Assembly (NCBI GenBank): GCA_041183125.1
Contig: JBEGMH010000302.1
Location: forward strand, 1 to 21,111
From: JADJPL01 sp041183125
Lineage (GTDB): Bacteria > Bacteroidota > Bacteroidia > Chitinophagales > Saprospiraceae
Direction of reading: 5' to 3'
Length of the DNA: 21,111 bases
The notes beneath the pieces are model-generated. The model saw only the letters and a program-made list of their open reading frames with translations, made no database searches and was not told the DNA's origin. Shown here piece by piece: positions 1 to 7,279 of this stretch; the first letter of the stretch is position 1; each line of letters begins with the position of its first letter. Both the position numbers and the translations under genes were made by a program.

Positions 1-1370
1 CCGGCTTCCCGGGCGGCGTCTATGATGGCAGATTCTGCTGCGCGCCAGTTCTCATCCGATCCTATGTACTTTTCAGGATTATTGGGGTCGCGCAGGGAGA
101 TTTGCGCGGTGAAATCCTTGAAGCCCATTTTCCGTAGCACGGTGCGGGTAAGGTCTAGTACGTTGAGGAACTCGCCTTTGAGCTGTTCGGGGGTACAAAA
201 GATGTGGGCATCGTCCTGGGTGAAGCCGCGCACACGCGACAATCCATGGAGTTCGCCACTTTGTTCATAGCGGTAGACGGTGCCAAATTCTGCGATGCGC
301 AGTGGCAGGTCCCGGTAGGAATGAGGCCGGTGCGCATAAATTTCGCAGTGGTGCGGGCAGTTCATGGGTTTGAGCAGGAACTCTTCCCCTTCTTTGGGCG
401 TATGGATAGGTTGGAAACTATCCTTGCCGTATTTCGCGTAATGTCCGGAGGTGATATAGAGTTCTTTGCGGCCGATGTGTGGGGTGGTGACCAGTTTATA
501 CCCTCGTTTTTCCTGTTCTGAGATGAGGAAATTCATAAGCCGGTTCCGCAGGGCGTTGCCTTTGGGGAGCCAGATCGGCAGGCCGGGGCCGACCCGTTCG
601 GAGAACATGAACAGTTCGAGTTCTGCCCCTAACTTTCGGTGGTCGCGTTTGCGGGCTTCTTCCAGCAGGGTGAGGTAGTCCTGTAAGTCTTTTTGTTTGG
701 GGAAGCTGACCCCGTAGATTCGGGTCAACTGCTGCCGGGTCTCATCGCCTTGCCAGTAGGCACCCGCCACGTTGGTCAGTTTAACGGCTTTGATATAGCT
801 GGTATCCGGCAGGTGTGGTCCTCGGCAAAGGTCGGTAAAGCTACCCTGTTGGTACAGGGTGATCGCTTCGTCACCCCCGCGTTTTTCAATGAGTTCCAGT
901 TTGTATTCATCTCCTTTCCCGCTGAAATAGGAGAGGGCATCTTCCCGGGAAATCGGTTTGCGCACGTATGCGTTTTTCTGGCGGGCTAATTCGACCATTT
1001 TTGCTTCTATGCGGGGGAGGTCGTCGAGGGAAATGGCTTGTCCGCCGGGATCCACGTCATAGTAAAAGCCGCTGTCAATGGCGGGGCCGGTACCAAACTT
1101 GATGCCCGGATAGAGTGCTTCCAGCGCCTCTGCCATGAGGTGTGCGGAGGAGTGCCAGAAGGTCGCCTTGCCCTCTTTGTCGTCCCAGGTCAGCAGTTGG
1201 AGGGAAGCGTCGTGCTCGATAGGGCGGGTAGCGTCCCAGACTTCGCCGTTGACTTTTGCGGAGAGCACTTTTTGGGCCAATCCCTCACTAATGGATTTAG
1301 CGACTTCCATTGCCGTAGTCCCGACCGGGTAGGCGCGTATTTTGCCGTCGGGGAAAGTAATATTGATCAT
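1..1370 (-). CDS. thrS: Threonyl-tRNA synthetase, 3' end cut by the window
   Basis: Cytoplasmic class II aminoacyl-tRNA synthetase that charges tRNA-Thr with threonine. I translated the minus strand from the ATG at 1370 and read 456 uninterrupted codons to the edge. The product starts with a TGS domain (residues 1-62). The editing domain follows, with HSSAH at 73-77 and the conserved TDLCRGPH around 179-186. The catalytic core then begins, with KPMNCPHH at 335-341 carrying the zinc-ligand Cys338, motif 2 around 366-383 (YRYEQSGELHGLSRVRGF) and DDAHIF carrying His389. Full-length ThrRS is about 640 residues, so motif 3, the last zinc ligand and the anticodon-binding domain lie outside the window. 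The 74-bp gap from the upstream OmpA-lipoprotein gene holds a promoter-like box, so it may be transcribed separately. Identity is certain. Confidence 0.97.
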   Translation of the reverse strand, partial: MINITFPDGKIRAYPVGTTAMEVAKSISEGLAQKVLSAKVNGEVWDATRPIEHDASLQLLTWDDKEGKATFWHSSAHLMAEALEALYPGIKFGTGPAIDSGFYYDVDPGGQAISLDDLPRIEAKMVELARQKNAYVRKPISREDALSYFSGKGDEYKLELIEKRGGDEAITLYQQGSFTDLCRGPHLPDTSYIKAVKLTNVAGAYWQGDETRQQLTRIYGVSFPKQKDLQDYLTLLEEARKRDHRKLGAELELFMFSERVGPGLPIWLPKGNALRNRLMNFLISEQEKRGYKLVTTPHIGRKELYITSGHYAKYGKDSFQPIHTPKEGEEFLLKPMNCPHHCEIYAHRPHSYRDLPLRIAEFGTVYRYEQSGELHGLSRVRGFTQDDAHIFCTPEQLKGEFLNVLDLTRTVLRKMGFKDFTAQISLRDPNNPEKYIGSDENWRAAESAIIDAAREA

Positions 1371-1403
1371 TATCGTGTGTATTTGCTCGTGGTTTCTCGG
1401 GTG

Positions 1404-1411
1404 CAAAAATA
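1404..1411 (-). promoter_or_regulatory. Candidate -7 promoter element (TATTTTTG) of thrS
   Basis: On the minus strand this is TATTTTTG, an exact match to the Bacteroidota -7 consensus TAnnTTTG, 33 bases before the thrS ATG. I see no good -33 TTTG at the usual spacing, so the call rests on the -7 box and its position alone. Confidence 0.4.
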
Positions 1412-1444
1412 GCGCAATTCCTTTGAAGTCACCTTGTCTTCAGT

Positions 1445-2329
1445 CTATTGTTGAAAGACCTGGAGCAACTTCTTGGGCAATTCGTCAGAAGCATGGAAGA
1501 GGGCGAGTTCGATACGGCGGTTTTTAGCTTGGCCCTCGGGGCTTTCGTTCGATTCAACGGGGAGAAAAGCGCCTTTCCCTGCTGCGGTGATGCGCCGGGG
1601 GTCCACTTCCAGTTCCCGCGACAAGACTTTCGCGACGGTGCTGGCGCGTAGGGCGGTGAAGTCCCAGGCATCTATGGGCGATTTTTTGGGCAGGGGCTGG
1701 TTATCGTGATGGCCGGTGACCTGGACGAATAGGAGTGGATAAGCGGTAAGGACAGTAGAGAAAGCGCGGAGGACCTCCATGCCTTTTCCTTCCAATTTCG
1801 ATGTGACGCCCGGTTTGAAGAGGACGGCCTCCTGCACCCTCAAGATGATTTGCCGGTCTACGATTTCCACATTCCAGGTTCCTGCCGGCAGGGTTTGCAT
1901 GGAGTCGCGGAGGATGGAGGCAACGGAATCCAGTTCGCGGTAGCTTTGCAAGATGACTTGTTCAGCAGTACCGATACGGCCTTGCTGAACGGCGACGGTA
2001 GAATCTTTTGCACTGAGCAATTGGCTAAGGCTCATTTTTTCCACCATGGCCTGGTTGTTGCGGCGCTGGAGCTCCGTTTCCAGTGCGTCAAGCTGGCCTT
2101 GCAGTTTATCCTGTACCCGGACGAGCTCGTTGTTTTCGCCCTTGCGTTCGGCGAGGGTGAGGTTCAACTGGTTGATTTCTTTCTGGGCGGCGTAGTAATC
2201 GTCCCGCACCTTAGCCAGTTCGGTTTCGTAGCGCAGGGTGAGTTCCTGAATCTTTTTTTGGACACTGCAGGCAGTAAAAAGAGGGCTGAGTGCCGCCAGG
2301 ACCAGGGTTCGGGTGAAAAGACGTTTCAT
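1445..2329 (-). CDS. OmpA-family lipoprotein with coiled-coil stalk
   Basis: Probable outer-membrane lipoprotein of 294 residues that binds peptidoglycan. The ATG at 2329 is preferred because it places a lipoprotein signal (MKRLFTRTLV..) at the very start, with lipidated Cys21 in LFTAC. An in-frame ATG at 2353 would add eight residues before the signal. Residues about 23-100 are charged, heptad-like and probably coiled coil. Residues about 150-280 form an OmpA/MotB domain: the strand ending VLFKPG, then VTGHHDN, LRASTVAKVL, and the typical closing EGQAKNRRIEL. The coiled-coil gene upstream ends only 24 bp before this start, so the two are almost certainly cotranscribed and may act together at the envelope. 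The specific role is unknown. Confidence 0.85.
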   Translation of the reverse strand: MKRLFTRTLVLAALSPLFTACSVQKKIQELTLRYETELAKVRDDYYAAQKEINQLNLTLAERKGENNELVRVQDKLQGQLDALETELQRRNNQAMVEKMSLSQLLSAKDSTVAVQQGRIGTAEQVILQSYRELDSVASILRDSMQTLPAGTWNVEIVDRQIILRVQEAVLFKPGVTSKLEGKGMEVLRAFSTVLTAYPLLFVQVTGHHDNQPLPKKSPIDAWDFTALRASTVAKVLSRELEVDPRRITAAGKGAFLPVESNESPEGQAKNRRIELALFHASDELPKKLLQVFQQ

Positions 2330-2353
2330 ATACGTGCGCGATGAGGGCCCCAT

Positions 2354-3259
2354 TTATTGCAAGCGGAAGCTGGCGGTACCGAGCAGGCCGATATCCGTAT
2401 ATACCGATACGCGGTAGAACCCACCTTTCAGCTTATCTTCGAGGTCGTAATTAAAAGACAGGCGTTGGTTGGCGGTGAGGTTGACATCCTTTCCCCGGAC
2501 GGCGAGGATGTCCATGCTTTGTCCATTGACAACGGATTTTGCCTGGATATCCGAGCCAGAGATGGGCACGCCTTTATCATTGGTGATGACGAGGTACAGC
2601 GGGCGGATACCTTGGTTTTCCGGTGCAACCCCTGTGAGGTCGAACGTGACCACAACGCGACGGGCTTTGCCCGATTTTGCGGTGGCCGACTGGCGGCGGG
2701 TTTCTACTTCTACCTGGAAGGCGGTAGCTTTGAAATCGGCGAGCGCCAGTCGCTTCAATTCGCCTTGCATCGTTTGGTTGAGGTTGGCGAGGGCTGTTTT
2801 TTCTTCCCGGGCAGCGGAGAGGTCGCGTTCCAACACGCCTGTGCGCGTGCGGAGGGAGTCGTTTTCAGCTTGTAGCTGGGAGATGGAGGCTTCCAGTTCG
2901 CTCCGCGTCGCGAGCAGGGCTTGGATTTCGCCTCGCAAGCCATTTACCTGGCGGGCGGCATTTTTCTTGGCAGCCCGGACTTCGGCATCTTTTCCAGCGA
3001 GCTGGCTTTCGGCGTAGGTCAGGGAGCCCTGGAGGATTTGGTTTTCCTCTGCAAGGGCTTGATAAGACTGCCGCAGCGTTTCCACTTCTGCGCTTAGATC
3101 CTGTTTCAAGGTTTCTACCCCTTTGATTTCTTTTTCCATCTCTGTATTCGCCATAGAAAGAGCTTTCGTGGCCTGGCTTTGCCGGAAGCCCCAGAAACCG
3201 GAGCCGAACAGCAAGAGCAGGAGCAGGAGCAAGAGTGCGAGTAGGATTCTTTTGTCCAT
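2354..3259 (-). CDS. Membrane-anchored coiled-coil protein of unknown function
   Basis: Protein of 301 residues that I do not recognise by name. It starts MDKRI and has one N-terminal transmembrane segment (about 5-25) containing nine consecutive leucines, followed by an acidic, glutamine-rich region (about 30-175) that reads as a long coiled coil. The C-terminal globular part (about 180-301) is beta-rich (VVVTFDLTG, LYLVITNDKG, YRVSVYTDIG). The ATG at 3259 is chosen because the upstream in-frame TTG at 3289 lies inside a promoter -7 box. The gene ends 24 bp before the OmpA lipoprotein gene. The architecture suggests an inner-membrane protein with a periplasmic stalk, possibly a partner of that lipoprotein; this is inference. 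Confidence 0.85.
   Translation of the reverse strand: MDKRILLALLLLLLLLLFGSGFWGFRQSQATKALSMANTEMEKEIKGVETLKQDLSAEVETLRQSYQALAEENQILQGSLTYAESQLAGKDAEVRAAKKNAARQVNGLRGEIQALLATRSELEASISQLQAENDSLRTRTGVLERDLSAAREEKTALANLNQTMQGELKRLALADFKATAFQVEVETRRQSATAKSGKARRVVVTFDLTGVAPENQGIRPLYLVITNDKGVPISGSDIQAKSVVNGQSMDILAVRGKDVNLTANQRLSFNYDLEDKLKGGFYRVSVYTDIGLLGTASFRLQ
3210..3233. repeat. Four-copy hexanucleotide repeat in the poly-leucine segment
   Basis: Four tandem copies of AGC(A/G)(A/G)G-type hexamers (AGCAAG, AGCAGG, AGCAGG, AGCAAG on the plus strand). They encode most of the nine-leucine run in the membrane anchor of the coiled-coil protein. Each unit equals two leucines, so gain or loss of a unit would keep the reading frame and change the membrane span length. 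Confidence 0.7.
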
Positions 3260-3286
3260 GGTTTTCAGGTTTTTGTCAAATATATG

Positions 3287-3310
3287 CAAAAATAAGGGCT
3301 TCCTTTGTTA
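3287..3310 (-). promoter_or_regulatory. Promoter of the coiled-coil/OmpA gene pair
   Basis: The minus strand reads TATTTTTG at 3294-3287, an exact TAnnTTTG -7 box. A TTTG follows the -33 pattern at 3310-3307, with a spacer of roughly 13-17 bases depending on which TTTG half is taken. The box ends 27 bases before the ATG at 3259, leaving a leader of about 20 bases. The in-frame TTG at 3289 overlaps the -7 box, which argues against it as the start. A second TATTTTTG lies exactly 40 bp upstream (3327-3334). Confidence 0.55.
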
Positions 3311-3317
3311 ACAAAGG
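3302..3317. repeat. Perfect 16-bp palindrome in a promoter region
   Basis: CCTTTGTTAACAAAGG is identical to its own reverse complement. It lies immediately upstream of the -7 box of the coiled-coil/OmpA pair, over the place where a -33 element would be. With no unpaired loop it resembles a dimeric repressor or activator site more than a terminator. No regulator is identified. Confidence 0.6.
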
Positions 3318-3326
3318 GGTATAGGG

Positions 3327-3334
3327 CAAAAATA
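3327..3334 (-). promoter_or_regulatory. Second TATTTTTG box upstream of the coiled-coil gene
   Basis: Minus-strand TATTTTTG, the same sequence as the box at 3287-3294 and 40 bp further upstream, in the gap between the Nudix gene and the coiled-coil gene. It could be an alternative transcription start. The local AT-rich sequence could also produce it by chance, and no well-spaced -33 element is visible. Confidence 0.25.
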
Positions 3335-3361
3335 TTTTAGTGCAAAAGGGCTACCTGTGGT

Positions 3362-4018
3362 TCAGCCCAAGGGGGGATCCATCGGCGGGGCATCGCCGCA
3401 TATCTCTAACAACTCGCTCATAATCATTGCCGTTGCCCCCCATACTACTTTGCCGTGTACATTGAAAAAAGGTACATCGGACAGGGAAAAATTTTCGTGC
3501 ACCTCTATAGTGGTGAGGCTTCGGTTTTGTGGCTCAAGGAATAGTTGAAAGGGGGCTTCGAGTACTGCTTTCACTTCGCGGGGCTGGGGTCGGAACAGAG
3601 GGGTTTTTTCCAGGAAGCCCACGAAGGGGTGGACATTAAAATTGCTGACGGGGATATACAGCGAACTGAGTTGCCCCAGGAGCTGGATAGCGCTGGCGTC
3701 CACGCCGATCTCTTCTTCGGCTTCGCGCAGGGCGGTATGAGCCAGGGAGTGGTCCTGTTGTTCGAAAGCACCCCCGGGGAAGCTGATCTGGCCTTTGTGG
3801 CGGTCTCGGGGGTTATGGGATTCCCGCTCGATGAGCGCAATGCGCCAGGCGTCGTTGGAGGGATAGAACAAGGCTAATACCGCTGCAGGTCGGGCGTCAT
3901 TCGGTACAGATCCAGCGAAAGAACTCCTTGCGACATGCGCCATGCGAAATTGTGCTTCCTGGCCCGGCAAACTGGATTGCAAGCGTTTCTCCAGGTGTGC
4001 AATGAATGTCGCTTTCAT
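3362..4018 (-). CDS. Nudix hydrolase, CoA pyrophosphatase type
   Basis: Predicted cytosolic hydrolase of 218 residues that cleaves the pyrophosphate bond of coenzyme A or its derivatives (NudL/NUDT7-like). Before the Nudix box comes the CoA-family signature (RESHNPRDRHKGQISFPGG, about 65-83). The Nudix helix ends in REAEEEIGV (98-106), with metal-binding glutamates at 102-103. YIPVSNFNVHPFVGF (about 121-135) is also typical of this family. The first Glu of the general Nudix consensus is absent, as is usual in CoA-type members. The start is the ATG at 4018; a longer in-frame version would need a TTG at 4087. The gene lies 99 bp after hemD and has no clear functional link to its neighbours. Substrate preference is inferred from the family motif. 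Confidence 0.9.
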   Translation of the reverse strand: MKATFIAHLEKRLQSSLPGQEAQFRMAHVARSSFAGSVPNDARPAAVLALFYPSNDAWRIALIERESHNPRDRHKGQISFPGGAFEQQDHSLAHTALREAEEEIGVDASAIQLLGQLSSLYIPVSNFNVHPFVGFLEKTPLFRPQPREVKAVLEAPFQLFLEPQNRSLTTIEVHENFSLSDVPFFNVHGKVVWGATAMIMSELLEICGDAPPMDPPLG

Positions 4019-4117
4019 AGAGTGGGGTATTGACTTGTTATGCACAGCCTTGCAGGGCTGGCATTGCCGGTGGTTCGACCAACTCAAAAGACAGTCCTGG
4101 CGGGGGTCCCGAATAGG

Positions 4118-4927
4118 TTATTCCGACTTATTGGATTTTTGAAGGTACAACTCGAGTGCCCCTGTCATGGAGGGCGCTTCTGTCGAAGGTGCTTTGATGT
4201 TGGCTACAAGGCCCCTCTCTTCTACTGCTTGGCGGGTCGTATTGCCAAAAACGGCGATCCTCGTTTCGTTCTGCTTGAAATCCGGGAAGTTGTCGTACAA
4301 GGATTCAATACCTTGCGGGCTAAAGAACACGAGTACGTCGTATGTGACGTCGCTTAAGTCGGATAGATCAGAGCTGACAGTGTTGTACATCACGGCATCC
4401 TTCCAGTTGAAGCCATTTTCATCCAGGTATTGGGTGGCTTCCTTGGCACCGAGGTTGGAGCAGGGGAGAAGGTATTTTTCCCCCTTGTGTTTTTTTAGCG
4501 ATGGCCCCAGGTCTTCGATGCTGCGGGCACCCGAGAAAACCTTGCGCTTGCGAAAGATGATGAACTTCTGAAGGTAGTTGGCAATAGCCTCGGTAATGCA
4601 GAAGTACTTGGTCTCAATGGGCATTTTTACCCTGAGCTCCTCGCAGATGCGAAAGAAATGATCTATCGCATTTTTGCTGGTGAAAATAACCGCCGAGAAC
4701 TCTTCCGGGTGGATTCGATTTTTTCGGAACTCTTTTACTCCGATTCCTTCTACATGGATGAAAGAGCGCCAATCAATTTTTAGGCTATATTTTTTTTCCA
4801 ATTCCAAATAAGGCGCGGCTTTTTCAGGCTTAGCCTGGGAAACGAGTATCGTTTTCACGCGCTTGTAGGTCTCTTCTTTGACTTGTCCGCTGGATGACAT
4901 CAAAATCTTTTTTGGTGCTACAAACAT
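4118..4927 (-). CDS. hemD: Uroporphyrinogen-III synthase
   Basis: Cytoplasmic enzyme of tetrapyrrole (haem, sirohaem) biosynthesis that closes and inverts ring D of hydroxymethylbilane. The 269-residue product has the two-lobed HemD pattern of the Bacteroidota type: VKTILVSQAKPE at 24-35, AVIFTSKNAIDHFF at 79-92, YLLPCSNLGAKEATQYL at 152-168, VSSDLSDLSDVTYDVLVFFSPQGIESL at 184-210, and a closing IAVFGNTTRQAVEERGL at 224-240. The start is the ATG at 4927; the ATG at 4900 would shorten it by nine residues and also gives a plausible protein. It starts 20 bp after the DUF4271 gene, a pairing I know from many Bacteroidota, so the two are probably cotranscribed. Confidence 0.92.
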   Translation of the reverse strand: MFVAPKKILMSSSGQVKEETYKRVKTILVSQAKPEKAAPYLELEKKYSLKIDWRSFIHVEGIGVKEFRKNRIHPEEFSAVIFTSKNAIDHFFRICEELRVKMPIETKYFCITEAIANYLQKFIIFRKRKVFSGARSIEDLGPSLKKHKGEKYLLPCSNLGAKEATQYLDENGFNWKDAVMYNTVSSDLSDLSDVTYDVLVFFSPQGIESLYDNFPDFKQNETRIAVFGNTTRQAVEERGLVANIKAPSTEAPSMTGALELYLQKSNKSE

Positions 4928-4947
4928 TTAGACAAACATTGTTTTTG

Positions 4948-5835
4948 TCATGGCAATATAGCTTTAACAAAAACCAACAGGGGGAGTGCTTCGACGGTGC
5001 AAATATACAATAAAAAGTGAAACGGGTGGGAAACAATAAATTTGTTCGCCAGCAGAAGTGCGCGCAGCCCCCGGAAAGCGTAGGCCAGGGCAATCAGGAT
5101 CGCGGTAGCATATACGAGGATTTGGTGGGACGTTTCCGGTGCGTAGGCGAGCAAAATATTAAATGGGTATAACAAGACGCCCAACACTACTCCGAACACC
5201 AGCATAAGGAAGGTATAGCGGCTGATTTCTTTTCCAATGGAAAACAAGTTGGCCATACCTCCAAGGACGAGCATCTTTAGTCCCATCGCCCCTAAAGCGA
5301 ACGCGATGCAGGCTCCCAACTGTATCCATGCGTTGGGGGCAAACTCAATTTTATAGTGGTTGCACACCAGGTAAGCAAACAGCCCTACGTTGAGGGGCAG
5401 GAGGAGGAATAACAGCCACATCGGGTTGAACGCCCTGCCTTCCTGCTCCCGATAGAACAAGAACATGAGGTTGTCGTTGAAAAAACTGCTGTAGGACTTG
5501 GCAAACAACTTTCGGTACAGCGTAAGCAGAACCGCGAGCAAGAACATTAGGGCAATGGTCGTCACGGTGCGGAGGATGCCCAACTGCGCTGCAAACGAGG
5601 GCTGGCCGCTGCGGACCTTAAACAAGGTGCGGGTACGTTCTGTAGGTTCGGGCGGGCGCACCGACGGTCGCACGCGGAGCTCAAAAGGATTGGAAAGGTC
5701 AGCCTGGCTACCTGCCCGGGCATCCAAACTATCCTGCCGTGCCCGGAACTGCAGCTCAAAGGGGTTGTCTTTGGGCTGTGCCACGGCCACGCCCGCACAC
5801 AGAAGAGAAAAAAGAATGGCAACTATGTGTTTCAA
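4948..5835 (-). CDS. DUF4271 polytopic membrane protein
   Basis: Inner-membrane protein of 295 residues and unknown function. A cleavable-looking signal peptide (1-19, ending VAVAQ) is followed by a hydrophilic stretch (20-80) carrying the motif NPFEL twice (24-28 and 49-53), each followed by a basic xR pattern. About six hydrophobic spans follow (roughly 85-107, 138-158, 170-192, 207-230, 236-256 and 272-292), matching the DUF4271 family found beside hemD in Bacteroidota. The signal peptide puts the NPFEL segment outside the cytoplasm. A good promoter box lies 84 bp upstream. The repeated co-occurrence with hemD suggests a link to haem or sirohaem metabolism or transport, but no function is established from the sequence. 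Confidence 0.87.
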   Translation of the reverse strand: MKHIVAILFSLLCAGVAVAQPKDNPFELQFRARQDSLDARAGSQADLSNPFELRVRPSVRPPEPTERTRTLFKVRSGQPSFAAQLGILRTVTTIALMFLLAVLLTLYRKLFAKSYSSFFNDNLMFLFYREQEGRAFNPMWLLFLLLPLNVGLFAYLVCNHYKIEFAPNAWIQLGACIAFALGAMGLKMLVLGGMANLFSIGKEISRYTFLMLVFGVVLGVLLYPFNILLAYAPETSHQILVYATAILIALAYAFRGLRALLLANKFIVSHPFHFLLYICTVEALPLLVFVKAILP

Positions 5836-5918
5836 ATACGTACTTTGTAGCAGTTAGCGGACTTGCTGCGAGGTATTTTGACCCCCTCGCCGACCCCGCG
5901 ACAAGCCCGATAAAAATG

Positions 5919-5926
5919 CAAAGATA
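5919..5926 (-). promoter_or_regulatory. Promoter -7 box (TATCTTTG) of the DUF4271-hemD unit
   Basis: The minus strand reads TATCTTTG, matching TAnnTTTG. A TTG that could serve as the -33 element lies about 22 bases further upstream, in GACTTGTTTTCC. The box is 84 bases before the DUF4271 ATG, in the 169-bp region shared with the divergent histidine kinase gene. For the kinase direction I see only a poor box (TATTTTG at 5874-5880). Confidence 0.5.
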
Positions 5927-6004
5927 ATAGAACTTGTTGCAAGGAAAACAAGTCTAATGGATTACACAAAAACGGAGTAGCTCCTTTGGCCTCCCCGTCA
6001 AACC

Positions 6005-7279
6005 ATGAGAGACCGACAGATTATATGGGTGATTGCATTTGGTATCTTCGCCATCCTGGGGCTGATGGGCATACAGGCCTACTGGACCGTCAATACCTGG
6101 AATCTGAACGAGCAGGAGTTCAACGAAAAAATCCACCGCGTCCTGCTCAAGGTAGCGCGTTCATTAGCCACCCTAAACGAGGCGGGCCTGCCCCAGCGCG
6201 ATTTAATCAAAAAACGGAGCTCGAACTACTTTGTCGTGAACATAGACAACGAGATAGACCCGGCCATGCTGGAATTTTTCCTGCAGAAAGAATTAGAGGC
6301 AGCAGCCTTGAACCTGGATTTTGAATACGCCGTATTCGACTGTACCTCAAACCAGATGGTGTATGGGGACTACTGCAGCTTTGACCCGCACAAGGCCCCG
6401 CCTGCCAATGCGGGAAAACTCCCCAGCCACCATGGGTTTACCTACTATTTTGGGGTTCGTTTCCCCACCCGCACGTCCTATCTGATCGAAAAAGCAAAAC
6501 TTTCAGCCATATTAGCCGGCATCATGTGGGTGACGATACTGTTCTTCGCGTATGCCTTAATCGTCATCCTACGGCAAAAGCGGCTGAGCGAGATGCAGAA
6601 AGATTTCATCAACAACATGACCCATGAGTTCAAGACGCCCATCGCGACGATGGGGATTGCCGCCGGTGTGTTCATGCAATCAGAAGAGATCAGGGCGAAT
6701 CCGCGTCTGTTGCAATATGCCCATATATTAAAGGAGCAAAACAAGCGGCTCAACCAACAAATTGAACGGGTGCTCCAGGTAGCCCGCTTCGAACGCAACC
6801 AATTTGAACTAAAAAAAGAACCCGTGTCGCTCCACGCCTTGGTCCGCGAAGTATATCACCCGGAATCGCTGCTCTTTGAGGCAGCGGGAGGACGCATCCG
6901 CCTCTGCCTCGACGCCACCTACGACAGAGTAATCGTTGACCCGCTGCATACCGCTAACGTCTTGCACAGCCTCCTCGATAACGCGTTGAAATACCATGCG
7001 GGCACGCCAGAGGCCGAGCTGCGCACCTATACCGAAAATATGGCCATCGTCCTGGAAGTCGCCGACAAAGGGATTGGTATCGCTCCTGAATACCAGCCCC
7101 GGGTGTTCGATAAATTCTATCGGGTGCCTACCGGGAACGTACACAATGTCAAAGGCTTTGGACTAGGACTGTACTACGTAAAGCGCATTTGCGAAGCCCA
7201 TGGCTGGAAACTACGCCTCAAGAGCCTGCCCGGGCATGGAACAACTTTTTCAATAAAAATACAGCGTATACCTGCATGA
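6005..7279 (+). CDS. Membrane sensor histidine kinase (two-component system)
   Basis: Inner-membrane kinase of 424 residues that should autophosphorylate and pass phosphate to the response regulator encoded next. Transmembrane segment 1 is at about 7-27, a periplasmic sensor region spans about 31-165, and segment 2 is at about 167-189. The HisKA region holds the H-box DFINNMTHEFKTPIA with His207. The ATPase domain has the N-box LLDNALKYH (Asn326), G1 DKGIGI (354-359), F-box FDKFYR (368-373) and G2 GFGLGLYYVKRI (384-395), so all catalytic boxes are intact. The sensor region contains two cysteines (113 and 124) and no domain I recognise. The layout resembles the Bacteroides RprX kinase. The regulator start overlaps the stop codon (ATGA), so translation is coupled. 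Confidence 0.95.
   Translation: MRDRQIIWVIAFGIFAILGLMGIQAYWTVNTWNLNEQEFNEKIHRVLLKVARSLATLNEAGLPQRDLIKKRSSNYFVVNIDNEIDPAMLEFFLQKELEAAALNLDFEYAVFDCTSNQMVYGDYCSFDPHKAPPANAGKLPSHHGFTYYFGVRFPTRTSYLIEKAKLSAILAGIMWVTILFFAYALIVILRQKRLSEMQKDFINNMTHEFKTPIATMGIAAGVFMQSEEIRANPRLLQYAHILKEQNKRLNQQIERVLQVARFERNQFELKKEPVSLHALVREVYHPESLLFEAAGGRIRLCLDATYDRVIVDPLHTANVLHSLLDNALKYHAGTPEAELRTYTENMAIVLEVADKGIGIAPEYQPRVFDKFYRVPTGNVHNVKGFGLGLYYVKRICEAHGWKLRLKSLPGHGTTFSIKIQRIPA

Noticed and set aside
3257..3289. Upstream TTG start at 3289 for the coiled-coil protein
   Set aside because: The TTG is part of the TATTTTTG promoter box. The ATG at 3259 places the membrane anchor directly at the N-terminus.
5986..6324. Plus-strand frame overlapping the start of the histidine kinase
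   Set aside because: It overlaps the kinase in another frame. The product is basic and proline-rich without structure, while the kinase frame has clear transmembrane and catalytic motifs.
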